The notes beneath the pieces are model-generated. The model did not search any database. It was not told the DNA's origin and saw nothing but the letters and a program-made list of their open reading frames with translations. From Pseudochrobactrum saccharolyticum (GTDB taxonomy: Bacteria > Pseudomonadota > Alphaproteobacteria > Rhizobiales > Rhizobiaceae), in contig NZ_VZPG01000003.1 in assembly GCF_008801715.1 (NCBI RefSeq), positions 454,295-518,294 of the forward strand: 64,000 nt of DNA, in the 5' to 3' direction. This document shows positions 53,688 to 62,365 of this stretch, piece after piece (position 1 is the stretch's first letter; each line of letters starts with the position of its first letter). The position numbers and the translations under genes were made by a program.

Positions 53688-54067
53688 TTTCCCGTTGGGG
53701 AGGCTGTCAAGTTGCTCTCCTCCTGATCTGCCGCCTCCTGCTCCCCCACTGGTTCTTCCGGTGATCCGTGAAGCCCGATCTGCAATATACTCATCGCATA
53801 AATCAGATTTTCAGAAGCTGGCCGCTGTTCAACATACCGCTGAACAAGCTTGGTGGCATCAGTCGGAACCATACCACCGCCAATCAGACCTTGCCGGATA
53901 ACATGGGCAATCTCTCCGATCAGGCAGGTCTTATTCGCCAATCGCTCAAGGATAACCCACGGCCCTGCATCGCAAGCTTCTTGCAGTGCTTCGATCTCAC
54001 CCCACCCAAGGCGAAAGGTATAAGTCCCATCCGCCCATGTGAGTTCAACAGATGCATCCCTGCTCAT
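53648..54067 (-). CDS. Tail assembly chaperone (G-like; GTA_gp10-type)
   Basis: 139 residues. It begins MSRDASVELTWADGTYTFRL and has WGEIEALQEACDAGPWVILE, features of the GTA_gp10/phage_TAC_11 group that prepares the tape measure for tail assembly. The C-terminal end is low-complexity (EQEAADQEESNLTASPTG). The product is probably made in two lengths, since a -1 slippery site near codon 127 links it to the downstream frame. It overlaps the tail-tube stop (ATGA). Confidence 0.82.
   Translation of the reverse strand: MSRDASVELTWADGTYTFRLGWGEIEALQEACDAGPWVILERLANKTCLIGEIAHVIRQGLIGGGMVPTDATKLVQRYVEQRPASENLIYAMSILQIGLHGSPEEPVGEQEAADQEESNLTASPTGKSDLPPSTETVQL
53687..53693 (-). promoter_or_regulatory. 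Slippery site GGGAAAA for -1 frameshifting
   Basis: Read as G-GGA-AAA in the chaperone frame, this is a canonical X-XXY-YYZ heptamer. A -1 slip joins the chaperone to the T extension and skips the TAG at 53648. Confidence 0.78.
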
Positions 54068-54507
54068 ACTGGTGTGACCACGCGTTTCATTTCGCCATCA
54101 GACTGCATTGAAACATTGAGTGTTGCGCGCTGGCCGTTGGTAGCGCCAGCCTCAAGACTTTCAATATGCATCGCGCCTGTCCATGTCACAGTCTTGAGTG
54201 GGAATTCCCATTCAACCTTCACCGGTACAGAGTCGATGCTGTCAAATGCATCCAACCATTTCTCAACGCTTTCTGCGGCAAGAACCCCTTCTCCGTTCAC
54301 ACTCATGGATAGGCTAGTGGCATCGCGCCCCATCCAATCCACTTTGTCAGGGTCGTCACAATCAGGAACCTGAACTTCTTCCAGTCCCTTATTCAGTGTG
54401 ATTGAGCGCTGCGTGAAACCGCACGGAGCAGTAAACACAGCCGGTGTTGCATCGTTACCAATCAGGACGCGGAACTTGCCGCCTTTGATCGTTGTAGCCT
54501 GCGCCAT
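54064..54507 (-). CDS. Major tail tube protein
   Basis: 147 residues. It begins MAQATTIKGGKFRVLIGND and has a beta-rich core (QRSITLNKGLEEVQVPDCDD, LEAGATNGQRATLNVSM). Its size and position between the HK97-gp10 gene and the tail chaperone fit the tail-tube protein of siphoviruses. It polymerises around the tape measure. A terminator-like hairpin lies upstream. Confidence 0.85.
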   Translation of the reverse strand: MAQATTIKGGKFRVLIGNDATPAVFTAPCGFTQRSITLNKGLEEVQVPDCDDPDKVDWMGRDATSLSMSVNGEGVLAAESVEKWLDAFDSIDSVPVKVEWEFPLKTVTWTGAMHIESLEAGATNGQRATLNVSMQSDGEMKRVVTPV

Positions 54508-54532
54508 GATGATTTCTCCTATAATGGCAGCA

Positions 54533-54557
54533 CAAAAAATCCCGCCGGACAGGCAGG
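54533..54557 (-). terminator. Terminator-like hairpin before the tail tube gene
   Basis: On the minus strand CCTGCC and GGCGGG form a 6-bp stem (one G-U) with a 5-base loop, followed by ATTTTTTG. It lies between head-completion and tail genes. Confidence 0.65.
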
Positions 54558-54583
54558 AGATGAATAATCAAATTTTCACTGGA

Positions 54584-55015
54584 TCAGGACGAAGCGACCT
54601 GCTTGGCCGCTTGTCTCACAGAACTTCTGATACGGTTTCGGGTGCTTTTCTTGTTCGCTCGGTAAGACGGATAGAAATATGGCTGAGCGCCCATTTTCTG
54701 CGTACCGAATTCTACCCAACGCGCATAAAAGGCATCGCTATTGCCTGCATAAATGGTGATGGTCAGTTCACCGGCAAGACTTGCCTCAGCAACCTTACCA
54801 ATGGTCATCGCCCCTTTGGGAACCTTGCCCCATGTCCAGCCAATACTGTCACGTAAAGCACCCTGATCCACAGGAACAAGACTTTTCGCCAGACTGACTA
54901 TTTCTTCGGCTGACTGCTCAAGAGCCTGCTTGATTTCCTGTTTAGCAACTTTCGATAATCGGCCAATCTTCCGCTGAAGTTTGACAAGTCCGATAATACG
55001 GGAAGCAGTCGCCAT
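54584..55015 (-). CDS. HK97-gp10-like head-tail joining protein
   Basis: 143 residues. LVPVDQGALRDSIGWTWG and FYARWVEFGTQKMGAQPYFY are the conserved HK97_gp10 blocks. The protein is a neck/tail-terminator component in siphoviruses. Its start overlaps the stop of the preceding small gene by one base. Confidence 0.87.
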   Translation of the reverse strand: MATASRIIGLVKLQRKIGRLSKVAKQEIKQALEQSAEEIVSLAKSLVPVDQGALRDSIGWTWGKVPKGAMTIGKVAEASLAGELTITIYAGNSDAFYARWVEFGTQKMGAQPYFYPSYRANKKSTRNRIRSSVRQAAKQVASS

Positions 55016-55203
55016 TATTCTGCAACCTGTTCCGCGGCCTTCACTGATTGTTTTGTATTATCTAATGATACAGCCTTGCCCGCAGCAATCGCCCGATCTG
55101 CACATTCTTGCTTCACGGTCATTTCAATACCGGCCTTGTAAGCTACAGTCGTTTGTTTTGTGGGCTTATAATCGTAATCTTCGGTAAATCGAACGCGCGC
55201 CAT
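55015..55203 (-). CDS. Small phage protein of the head-tail region
   Basis: 62 residues; MARVRFTEDYDYKPTKQTTV then AYKAGIEMTVKQECADRAIA. Short proteins of this pattern are found between DUF3168 and gp10-like genes of many prophages. Coupled at both ends by one-base overlaps. The role is not known. Confidence 0.7.
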   Translation of the reverse strand: MARVRFTEDYDYKPTKQTTVAYKAGIEMTVKQECADRAIAAGKAVSLDNTKQSVKAAEQVAE

Positions 55204-55607
55204 TATTCATCCTCTATAATTGCAGTTACTTGAACAATGCCGTGAGCCGTGATGCCGTCAGGATCATCAATCACTCGAACCAAAGTCACGGTCATTGAAA
55301 CTAAAGCCCCATTGCTCATATCAGCATCAATATCGTGGAGCGCTTTCTTGACCGCATCCGCCAATGCTTTACACGGCCATTTTCTCCCTTGATCACGTGA
55401 CCAGCAATCAAGCTGAATTGTCTCGTGGCGACCAGCAATACAATCCGCATCATCAGGCGAATAATCCGTCGCCCCAAAGCTGATATAGGGAAACTCTGCA
55501 TTCTCTGGCACACCGTCATAAATGCGGGAACCAACCAACGCCACGATAGCTTGATCAGCTTGTAGCTTGTTCAAAATCACATCTTGCAAGCTGACAGAAA
55601 CACTCAA
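55203..55607 (-). CDS. Tail completion protein (DUF3168)
   Basis: 134 residues; LQADQAIVALVGSRIYDGVP and FPYISFGATDYSPDDADC, then TIQLDCWSRDQGR, are the DUF3168 pattern. Proteins of this family complete or cap the tail. The start overlaps the stop of the head-tail adaptor gene (ATGA). Confidence 0.88.
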   Translation of the reverse strand: MSVSVSLQDVILNKLQADQAIVALVGSRIYDGVPENAEFPYISFGATDYSPDDADCIAGRHETIQLDCWSRDQGRKWPCKALADAVKKALHDIDADMSNGALVSMTVTLVRVIDDPDGITAHGIVQVTAIIEDE

Positions 55608-55981
55608 AGCGCCACGCCCTTTTCAGCAGTAATTTCTAGAAATTGCCGGTCATTTGTTGGAACAATAGAGCGGATATTATAAACATCGCCGCGCCAATTG
55701 CCTTTGGCATCATATGCACCGGCACGAACGTCACGCATACGCCAGGCTGTAGTAATCTGGCGTGTAACCGAATTGCTGTAAACCGTAACAACGACCGGCT
55801 GCTTACCCTGTAAGCGAGCAGCCTGAACCGTTTCGCCACCACGTAGAAAGCGAAATGCAGCGTATTCCTTCACAGCAACATTATCAGCAGTCCAGCCATT
55901 TTCAGTACCGCCATGACCATCCGGTATCTTGGAAGGCGCATCGAATGCGACAGAGTAATCCATCTGCCCTGCGTCGATCAT
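55604..55981 (-). CDS. Head-tail adaptor (Phage_H_T_join)
   Basis: 125 residues; MDYSVAFDAPSKIPDGHGGT and FRFLRGGETVQAARLQGKQP, then RMRDVRAGAYDAKG and RSIVPTNDRQFLEITAE, fit the head-tail joining family. It forms the head-side ring of the neck. It is the first gene after the inserted moron pair. Confidence 0.88.
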   Translation of the reverse strand: MIDAGQMDYSVAFDAPSKIPDGHGGTENGWTADNVAVKEYAAFRFLRGGETVQAARLQGKQPVVVTVYSNSVTRQITTAWRMRDVRAGAYDAKGNWRGDVYNIRSIVPTNDRQFLEITAEKGVAL

Positions 55982-56082
55982 CAGAACACCTGTCTTATAG
56001 TAATTTATGATGAGGTTTAACGGCTAGACTATTCAAGGAGAGTCAGCTTGGATGGCTTAATTAAAATTTAAAGGAATCAAAC

Positions 56083-56223
56083 ATGAGTAATAATCAAAAT
56101 AATAATATTGAGCATAAAAGTTACTCACCAAAAACCGTCCCATCAGGCGGGGGCAGCGGTGTTGAGGGGAATTACACCGCTCCGACCCAACAAATTGATG
56201 TTCCACCGCCGCCTAAAAAATAA
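56083..56223 (+). CDS. Small plus-strand hydrophilic protein (moron candidate)
   Basis: 46 residues with AAGGA 7 bases before the ATG; it reads MSNNQNNNIEHKSYSPKTVP, then a Gly/Ser stretch and ends PPPPKK. It has no hydrophobic segment. It is opposite in strand to the late operon and converges, with a 1-base gap, on the minus-strand membrane gene. AT-rich sequence surrounds it. No family is known. Confidence 0.6.
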   Translation: MSNNQNNNIEHKSYSPKTVPSGGGSGVEGNYTAPTQQIDVPPPPKK

Positions 56224-56224
56224 T

Positions 56225-56848
56225 TTACTTTCGTCTAAATCTTACACGGGCAATTTCAGACACAGGAATATAAGTTATGGCGGCTCCCCAGCCGTCATAA
56301 TCGACATCATCTTCAGTTTCCCATTTGCCATCTGTATTCTTAATGTCGGTAACATACATGAGAATGTCACCGGACGCCCAGAATGCGAACGGACCATTAG
56401 GTTTCTGAGAAAACTTATGTAAATCCTCACAAAGCAATATCGTTCCATCTTTCAATCGAACCGATAGCTGTGTTGCTTTTACGTTTGTTACCCCAAATAA
56501 GGACAACCATGCTGTCGGCACATCATCAGCATGACTTACATTGCCCACATGCAGCGCCTTATAGAATAATCGCCGCCCGACTAGTCTCCAAAATGCGCCT
56601 GACGAACATGCGACTAATACCGCAAAAAGCGAAGATAGTTGTAAACCGAATTCATGTTTTCGCAGTAGCGTATAACCAAACGCTGCGACAAACCCAAAAA
56701 CCAAAGTCCCAAAAGCAACATCAATTTGCTTATGATGATCTCGCAATCCTACGTGTGAAATAAAATACCCAATATACCCACATGCGAATGTCACAAGAGT
56801 TGCCCAAGGCAAATTAAAAATATCAGACCCACTTAAAACTTTTTCCAT
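56225..56848 (-). CDS. Membrane protein inserted in the late operon
   Basis: 207 residues. Three or four membrane segments in the first 100 residues (WATLVTFACGYIGYFISHVG; VAFGTLVFGFVAAFGYTLL; LSSLFAVLVACSSGAFW) are followed by a soluble domain with SVRLKDGTILLCEDLHKF. The pattern recalls DUF6338-like proteins but I am not sure. It breaks the head-connector gene order and is lower in GC than the phage genes, so it is probably an accessory insertion with the convergent small gene. Confidence 0.7.
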   Translation of the reverse strand: MEKVLSGSDIFNLPWATLVTFACGYIGYFISHVGLRDHHKQIDVAFGTLVFGFVAAFGYTLLRKHEFGLQLSSLFAVLVACSSGAFWRLVGRRLFYKALHVGNVSHADDVPTAWLSLFGVTNVKATQLSVRLKDGTILLCEDLHKFSQKPNGPFAFWASGDILMYVTDIKNTDGKWETEDDVDYDGWGAAITYIPVSEIARVRFRRK

Positions 56849-56931
56849 CTACTTCCCCACACAGCATTATTAATCATCTTTGTATCTTAAGAGAATTTCA
56901 AAAGTGAGGGATAAGTAAAAAGCCTCACGGG

Positions 56932-57450
56932 TCAAAATGCAAAACTTCTGTGATGCGCAACCATCGCCTTCACGCCGTAAGGCACGCTGTTTGTAAGATC
57001 TCCCGTGATGTCGGAGCGTTGCAGGTAAAAACTGGCCGCCAACATCAACACTGCTTGTGCTAGTTTGGCCGGCACATTCCCGGCGCCAAGACCTGCTTTG
57101 AATACGACCGTTACGCTCGAAACTTGTGGCGCATTTTCTACGACCAATCGATTATCGCAGATTTCAAATTCTGTGATTGTACCGGTTGCGCCTAACATAT
57201 CCACGTAAGCGATAGAAACGATTTCAGGATTTGGATAACCATCAAAAGATAGATGAAAGCTTTTCCCTGTAGCAGTAAATTCCGTTTTCAGAAGTGTAGT
57301 CTGACAAGCATCCTTCACCCACTCAACGGCTGAGTTGATGTAATGCCCGATCAAGTCATCATCATCGTTGTGCCGAATGCGGCAATGTTGTTTCACCAGA
57401 TCCAAAGAAACAACTTCACCCACAGGTTCGCCGGATTGTTCAATTTTCAT
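56932..57450 (-). CDS. Head-tail connector (HK97 gp6-like)
   Basis: About 172 residues from the ATG at 57450, which has GAGG upstream; the longer frame from 57507 runs through a hairpin and overlaps the capsid stop, so it is rejected. VSLDLVKQHCRIRHNDDDDL and INSAVEWVKDACQTTL are typical of gp6-like connectors, and the C-terminal ends with GVKAMVAHHRSFAF. The protein forms the ring under the portal. Confidence 0.88.
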   Translation of the reverse strand: MKIEQSGEPVGEVVSLDLVKQHCRIRHNDDDDLIGHYINSAVEWVKDACQTTLLKTEFTATGKSFHLSFDGYPNPEIVSIAYVDMLGATGTITEFEICDNRLVVENAPQVSSVTVVFKAGLGAGNVPAKLAQAVLMLAASFYLQRSDITGDLTNSVPYGVKAMVAHHRSFAF

Positions 57451-57470
57451 AGTGGCCTCACTTACAAGAG

Positions 57471-57495
57471 AAAGGGGCGCTTGATGCGCCCCTTT
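57471..57495 (-). terminator. Hairpin after the capsid gene
   Basis: A perfect 10-bp stem (AAAGGGGCGC and complement) with a 5-base loop is followed by CTCTTG on the minus strand. The poor T-run suggests a weak terminator or an mRNA-stabilising hairpin that favours capsid expression. Confidence 0.6.
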
Positions 57496-57499
57496 AAGC

Positions 57500-58678
57500 T
57501 TAGCCACCAGTACCAGCAGGAGCCACAGTCAGATCACCATGCACAATGCCTTCAGGACGCAACGTTTCAAGCTGAATGCGCTCTTCAAGCAGTATGGTGA
57601 CCTTGTTGGTGACAAAGTTATCGCGGTCTTCGGTTGAACGGCGGATTTCAATACCTTTACGCTGCCAGAGCAGTGTATTGCCGACAAAGCCACCAACAAT
57701 GAACTTGCCTTGCGGCAGGCCTTTAGTGCGGACGACAGGCAATCCCCAAGCCGTATTCCCTGCAAAGGCAGGGTGCAAATAGCGACCGTCCTTGTCCTTC
57801 GCCAGATCAAGTGCTGCAGCGTCCAGATGATTCATGACCACCGCTGAGGCAATCAGATCAGCATCAGCAACCTGCGCAATGGCAACGCGAATATCATCCA
57901 TTGCGTTCTCTGGTGTTGTACCTGGAATAAGGGCGTTATTGTAAGCGGTCGAGTTTTTAATCAAACCGTCAACACGGTTCGCCGCACCGGTGCCATTCAG
58001 CACTTCGGCTTCTTCTTTCAGGAGCAGGCCGTACAGCCCACGCTGATTGATGTAAGCTTCCAGTCCGTCAACATCATCCAGCGTTTCTTCGTTAATGCGG
58101 AAGAAATGCGCCATCTTCACCATAGCGGCCTGTTTAGCTGCAAAGGTGAGTTCGGACTGTGGTTTCTGCGCACCGGCGGCAACCGTTGCGGCTGCGTTTG
58201 TGTAGCCGCTTTCCTGCAGATATTCGATCACAGCCGCAGAAGTTGATGCAGATGGAATAATATCACGCAAAAACAGCGCCTGATTAACCGGAGCAATCAT
58301 ACCACGGTTTCCCCGACGCGCGCCGGCAGGCAATGTGATCGTGCCGAATGAAGCAGATGTAATATCCTTTACTTCGACAGTTTCACGGCCAAGAATGCGG
58401 TCTTTGAAGTTTTTCTGCTCCGCAATAATGCGACCGAGGGACTTTTCTTCCTGACGACCAGCTGACATTTTTTTGGTCAGATCAGTGACAGCCTCGCCGA
58501 GTTCGGTTAGCTCGTTACGGCTATCCTCAATGCGAGACTTGATATCAGTGACATCCTCGCCGGATGCCTTCTTTTCTTCCAGAACAGCCAACTGTTCAGA
58601 CAGGTCAGCCTGCGCCTTTTTAACTTCGTTGAGTGTGGTCTTTGCACTATCGAGCGCTTCTTTAATTTCCAAGTCCAT
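57500..58678 (-). CDS. Major capsid protein (HK97 fold)
   Basis: About 392 residues. Start at the ATG at 58678 with AGGAGA upstream; a longer frame to 58702 is less likely. The first 100 residues form the coiled-coil delta domain (LDSAKTTLNEVKKAQADLSE), removed by the prohead protease. The mature part includes the HK97-type INEETLDDVDGLEAYI and LVASAVVMNHLDAA-like region (here DLIASAVVMNHLDAAAL). The C-terminal end is GDLTVAPAGTGG. It follows the protease gene after about 24 bases. Confidence 0.95.
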   Translation of the reverse strand: MDLEIKEALDSAKTTLNEVKKAQADLSEQLAVLEEKKASGEDVTDIKSRIEDSRNELTELGEAVTDLTKKMSAGRQEEKSLGRIIAEQKNFKDRILGRETVEVKDITSASFGTITLPAGARRGNRGMIAPVNQALFLRDIIPSASTSAAVIEYLQESGYTNAAATVAAGAQKPQSELTFAAKQAAMVKMAHFFRINEETLDDVDGLEAYINQRGLYGLLLKEEAEVLNGTGAANRVDGLIKNSTAYNNALIPGTTPENAMDDIRVAIAQVADADLIASAVVMNHLDAAALDLAKDKDGRYLHPAFAGNTAWGLPVVRTKGLPQGKFIVGGFVGNTLLWQRKGIEIRRSTEDRDNFVTNKVTILLEERIQLETLRPEGIVHGDLTVAPAGTGG

Positions 58679-58702
58679 GTGTATTCTCCTAAAGATGGAC
58701 AA

Positions 58703-59356
58703 TCAGAGTTTGAAGCTGTCTTTAATCAGCCTCGCGGTCTCCGAAGCGGACGCGTCACGCTGTCCATCGCTCAGGATTTGTGGCGCAAGCGCAGCCTGCG
58801 CTTTTGCTAACCATGCAGGGAAACCAGCATCACGCATGGCGCTTTCCACTGCACGTTTAAGTGGTGTAAAATCTCCGTTGGATTTCGCGGCTGAAATCAA
58901 TTCACCAATATTCTTGATTGCATCAATTCCGGCCTCCTCCTGCATCGGAAGTGGCGTTACTGAAATCTCATAAAGCGCAACCTCTTTCAGAAGGCGCGCA
59001 GTGCCTTGCAATTCTGATTTCAGGGTTCGGTAACCAATAGACAGGCCTTTCAATGCCCCCATCTTCAACAGATCATACGTCTCACGCCCCTTCACTGTTG
59101 AAAGAGCAAGTTGCCCCTCAACCCGAAGGCCAGTTGTATCTTCTTCAACCTTGAGCCATTTCCCGATTGGTTGATCAATATTATGGCTCCAGAACATCAG
59201 CGGGTGGCGCACTGATAAGCTTTTAAGATAAGCGCCTGCGGTCACTATATCCCCGCCCTGATCCTCAATATTGAAACGGGATGCATAACCGGAAATAAGT
59301 CCGGTTTCAGTAACTGCTTCGGTTTCAATCGCAGCAAATTTTGTTTCAAGCTCCAT
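58703..59356 (-). CDS. HK97-type prohead protease
   Basis: 217 residues. LISGYASRFNIEDQGGDIVT, MFWSHNIDQPIGKW (catalytic histidine) and KGLSIGYRTLKSE (catalytic serine) are the U35 family hallmarks. It cuts the capsid delta domain and itself during head maturation. Overlaps the portal stop by 11 bases. Confidence 0.94.
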   Translation of the reverse strand: MELETKFAAIETEAVTETGLISGYASRFNIEDQGGDIVTAGAYLKSLSVRHPLMFWSHNIDQPIGKWLKVEEDTTGLRVEGQLALSTVKGRETYDLLKMGALKGLSIGYRTLKSELQGTARLLKEVALYEISVTPLPMQEEAGIDAIKNIGELISAAKSNGDFTPLKRAVESAMRDAGFPAWLAKAQAALAPQILSDGQRDASASETARLIKDSFKL

Positions 59357-60512
59357 CTTTTACCTCTTTTGCAGGTACGGCGCGCGGCAGCTCATCCCCG
59401 CCTTCAATCGGATTCTGGCCAGTACGGGCACGAATATCATTCGGGGTTTCCCAAGCAGCGTTGTTGCCGAGCGCTTTCGAGCCGTATTCACCCTGCGTTT
59501 TCAGATCACCGCGGTAATATTGGTTTTCGTCCATATTCACGAACTGGTCAGCTTTCAGCATGGAGAAAGCAATCGCCTGCTCCCACCGGCGCGCCCATGG
59601 TGCAAGCGTAACCGTGACGTGATAATCCATCGCATCTGCAATGCGTGTCAGGGATTGGCCTGCTGCATCATGAGCAAGGAAAATCGGGTGAATACCGTAA
59701 GCCCGGGCAACTTCCTCAATCAGGAAACGGCGCGTTTCAAGCAATTGCATTTCTGCCTGTGTCGGAACGATGCTTCTATAAGTCGTGCCACTGTCAAAAA
59801 TTGGCGTTCCGGGCAATTTGTCCGCCAACGCTTCTTTGACGAGCTTTGCAGCTTCAGGTGACAGTTGCTGATCCGTTGAAAGATACCCGCGAACAGACTT
59901 CTTCGCGCCATCTTCCGTCTGCCGCCCTTCCAATGTGAGCGCAAGGCTTAAGACCTTTTGGATTTCGCTTGTTACATCAAGCCCCTCAATGTCACTCCAA
60001 CGAGGGGCCGTAATTTCAATGAAGTCTCTTCTGGTCAGATCTGAAACCGAACCAATGCCCGGAATTGTACCGGAGTAAAATACTCTGCCCGTTTCACTGT
60101 CTTTTCTTGGTGTAACATTACCATCCAAAAGCGGGATAAGGCGTCGTATCTTTCCTTTATAGCCACGATCAATGTAGGCGCGCCCAACGCCTTCGAAGAC
60201 TGCGTGTAAGGTCAGGCTCTCCACGAATTCAACAGGTGTCATATAATCGTTCGGGCTAATGGTCAGGCGTTCAAACAGATCGCCATCCATTACTGGCGCA
60301 GTGATCTTACGCCCCTTTTCATCATAGCGCTTTGTGCCAGTAATAATCGGCATCGCAGCGACACCTTCAGCAATTCGCAGCCCAGCCGCGAGAGCTGCTG
60401 TGACTTTCAGTTGGCGTTCTGATGCGGTGATTTCTCTCTCAATAACATATTCCTGATAGAAGCGGTTGCCGTTGAGGTCGTAATCTTTCTTGGAGAAAGG
60501 CCAAATGTTCAT
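59346..60512 (-). CDS. Phage portal protein (HK97 family)
   Basis: 388 residues; the LTISPNDYMTPVEFVESLTL and GRAYIDRGYKGKIRRLIPLL blocks, EEVARAYGIHPIFLAHDAAG and LAPWARRWEQAIAFSMLKAD are family features. The portal is the DNA entry ring of the head. It overlaps the terminase stop (ATGA) and the protease start. Confidence 0.94.
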   Translation of the reverse strand: MNIWPFSKKDYDLNGNRFYQEYVIEREITASERQLKVTAALAAGLRIAEGVAAMPIITGTKRYDEKGRKITAPVMDGDLFERLTISPNDYMTPVEFVESLTLHAVFEGVGRAYIDRGYKGKIRRLIPLLDGNVTPRKDSETGRVFYSGTIPGIGSVSDLTRRDFIEITAPRWSDIEGLDVTSEIQKVLSLALTLEGRQTEDGAKKSVRGYLSTDQQLSPEAAKLVKEALADKLPGTPIFDSGTTYRSIVPTQAEMQLLETRRFLIEEVARAYGIHPIFLAHDAAGQSLTRIADAMDYHVTVTLAPWARRWEQAIAFSMLKADQFVNMDENQYYRGDLKTQGEYGSKALGNNAAWETPNDIRARTGQNPIEGGDELPRAVPAKEVKDGA

Positions 60513-62365
60513 GTGAACAAAACTCCGCTTTCCATATAACTGCGTTTGCCTTTGCGCTCAGTCTTTGACGCTCCAACAGCCATCGCTTTTGACACCATGC
60601 CATCGATGCGGCCACGAGAGCGGTTCTTGTCGAACATCTGGTTTCCCATCCCATCGGAGCGCAAAACAGCGTTCGACGCGCAAACGTCTGTCATCTTGTT
60701 TGCGTCGATGATGACTTCTTGTTTCAGAATTTTGTCTGTGAACCGACTGATCGAATGAGGCATACAGAGCTGCCTATCCTCGAATGCGACCTTCAAGCCC
60801 TGCGCATGGGTGACGATCTTCAAGCCTGATCCGACCGGCTTATCTGGTCCCATGTACCGCCACACCGGAAGATTGATTTCCTCACAGGCCGAAATAAAAC
60901 TGGTCACATACGCTGGGTCGACCGTCAGACTATCCACATTTTGCGATGCAACCAGATTTGCCACCTGCTGAGCGACAAAAGTGTAATCAATCGTTTCACT
61001 CTCACAGATCGTCACGTAACCATCACGCTCATAGGCCGAGTAAGGTATCCGGTCAGATGCTTCACGCGCTTCCAGCCCTGTTCTCGTAGTCCAGTACCAA
61101 CTTTTGAGAGATAGCCTGTCCTCATCATCCCGCCAGCAGGCTGAAAGCGCGGTCAAATCGTTCTTCTGGGATAAATCGAGAGACAAGTAGCAAAGAATGC
61201 CCTTCAAATCGTCTTCAATAACCTTGCCCTGAACGGCTCGCCATGCGCTTTCATCATCCAGCCAAAAGCCTGATGAACCCACAGGAATACCGAAAAACAG
61301 GCGCTCTGTAGCAAGGCGCTGCGCTGCGATGTGCTTTGCAGTTTCAACACGCTTACGAACGTTCTCAATCGGGTACGTCACACCAAGAGCGGGTAACGCC
61401 TTTATCCAGCAGCTTTCATCCTCAAATGGCTTATCCTCGCGATCCACGCGAGCGATGTATGCGAATGCGCTGTCATCCTCGATTACACCTTCAACGACAC
61501 GCTGATAGAACTCTGACAGGTCTGTAGCCACCGCCTGATCGGCCGCCGGTGTATTCGTTCCAAGTATAAGGAGCGGATCACCGCTCATTTTGTCGATGGC
61601 AGCGCGCCAAAGTTCAATTGCCTTACTTGTCCGCATCTCGTGAACTTCATCAGCAAAGACAGCAATAGGCTTAGGCCCCGAAATACTATCCCCTGAAGCC
61701 ACAGGTAGAAACTTAGACTGTGTTGCCGGATGCTCGATTTTCCACGCATTATCGCCGGTGCCGCGAATAAGAACGTCCCCACGGCTTTCTAATGTCTCTC
61801 CATCACGTTGCGGTATTTCAGACCTGCACAGTGCCACAGCATCGGAGAACAGTACTTTTGCCTGATCACGATCATTCGCAATTGCATATGCTTCTGCTCG
61901 TTTAATGCCACAGTACCCAATCAGATAAAGACCAACAGCACCCATCCACGGCGACTTGGCCTGCCCCTTACCCGTTTCAACCCACGCATGGCGGAACCGG
62001 CGGCGACCTTCTGCGTCACGCCAACCGAAGAGTGAGCCCGTTGCAAAAACCATCCAATCTAAAAGATGGAATGGCTCTCCGACCTTCGCACCAGCACTGA
62101 CCGTAAACATGGCAGGAAAAAACCTGAACGCTCTTTCTGCGTGTTCAATATCAAAATACAATCCGCGTTTATGACCATGTTTCAGATCATTTACATGCCG
62201 TTTACATGCTGCGCGTACAAACCTGCCGGCAATAATCTCACCAGATATAACTTTATTGGCGTAATCCGTTGTGCGATCCAAGGAACTCGTCGCTTGGCGC
62301 ACCACCTGTTTTTTCTTTCTGGCTGGTTTCTTTTGCAACTGCTTCACCGAACATCGCCTTTTCAA
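60509..62365 (-). CDS. Terminase large subunit
   Basis: 618 residues. The ATPase half carries ETGKGQAKSPWMGAVGLYLI (Walker A-like, as in Terminase_1) and PIAVFADEVHEMR (Walker B). The nuclease half has CYLSLDLSQKNDLTALSACW (first Asp) and DSLTVDPAYVTSFI. It translocates DNA into the procapsid and cuts it. The ATG at 62365 overlaps the small subunit end by 113 bases, so a later start is possible. Confidence 0.94.
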   Translation of the reverse strand: MKRRCSVKQLQKKPARKKKQVVRQATSSLDRTTDYANKVISGEIIAGRFVRAACKRHVNDLKHGHKRGLYFDIEHAERAFRFFPAMFTVSAGAKVGEPFHLLDWMVFATGSLFGWRDAEGRRRFRHAWVETGKGQAKSPWMGAVGLYLIGYCGIKRAEAYAIANDRDQAKVLFSDAVALCRSEIPQRDGETLESRGDVLIRGTGDNAWKIEHPATQSKFLPVASGDSISGPKPIAVFADEVHEMRTSKAIELWRAAIDKMSGDPLLILGTNTPAADQAVATDLSEFYQRVVEGVIEDDSAFAYIARVDREDKPFEDESCWIKALPALGVTYPIENVRKRVETAKHIAAQRLATERLFFGIPVGSSGFWLDDESAWRAVQGKVIEDDLKGILCYLSLDLSQKNDLTALSACWRDDEDRLSLKSWYWTTRTGLEAREASDRIPYSAYERDGYVTICESETIDYTFVAQQVANLVASQNVDSLTVDPAYVTSFISACEEINLPVWRYMGPDKPVGSGLKIVTHAQGLKVAFEDRQLCMPHSISRFTDKILKQEVIIDANKMTDVCASNAVLRSDGMGNQMFDKNRSRGRIDGMVSKAMAVGASKTERKGKRSYMESGVLFT

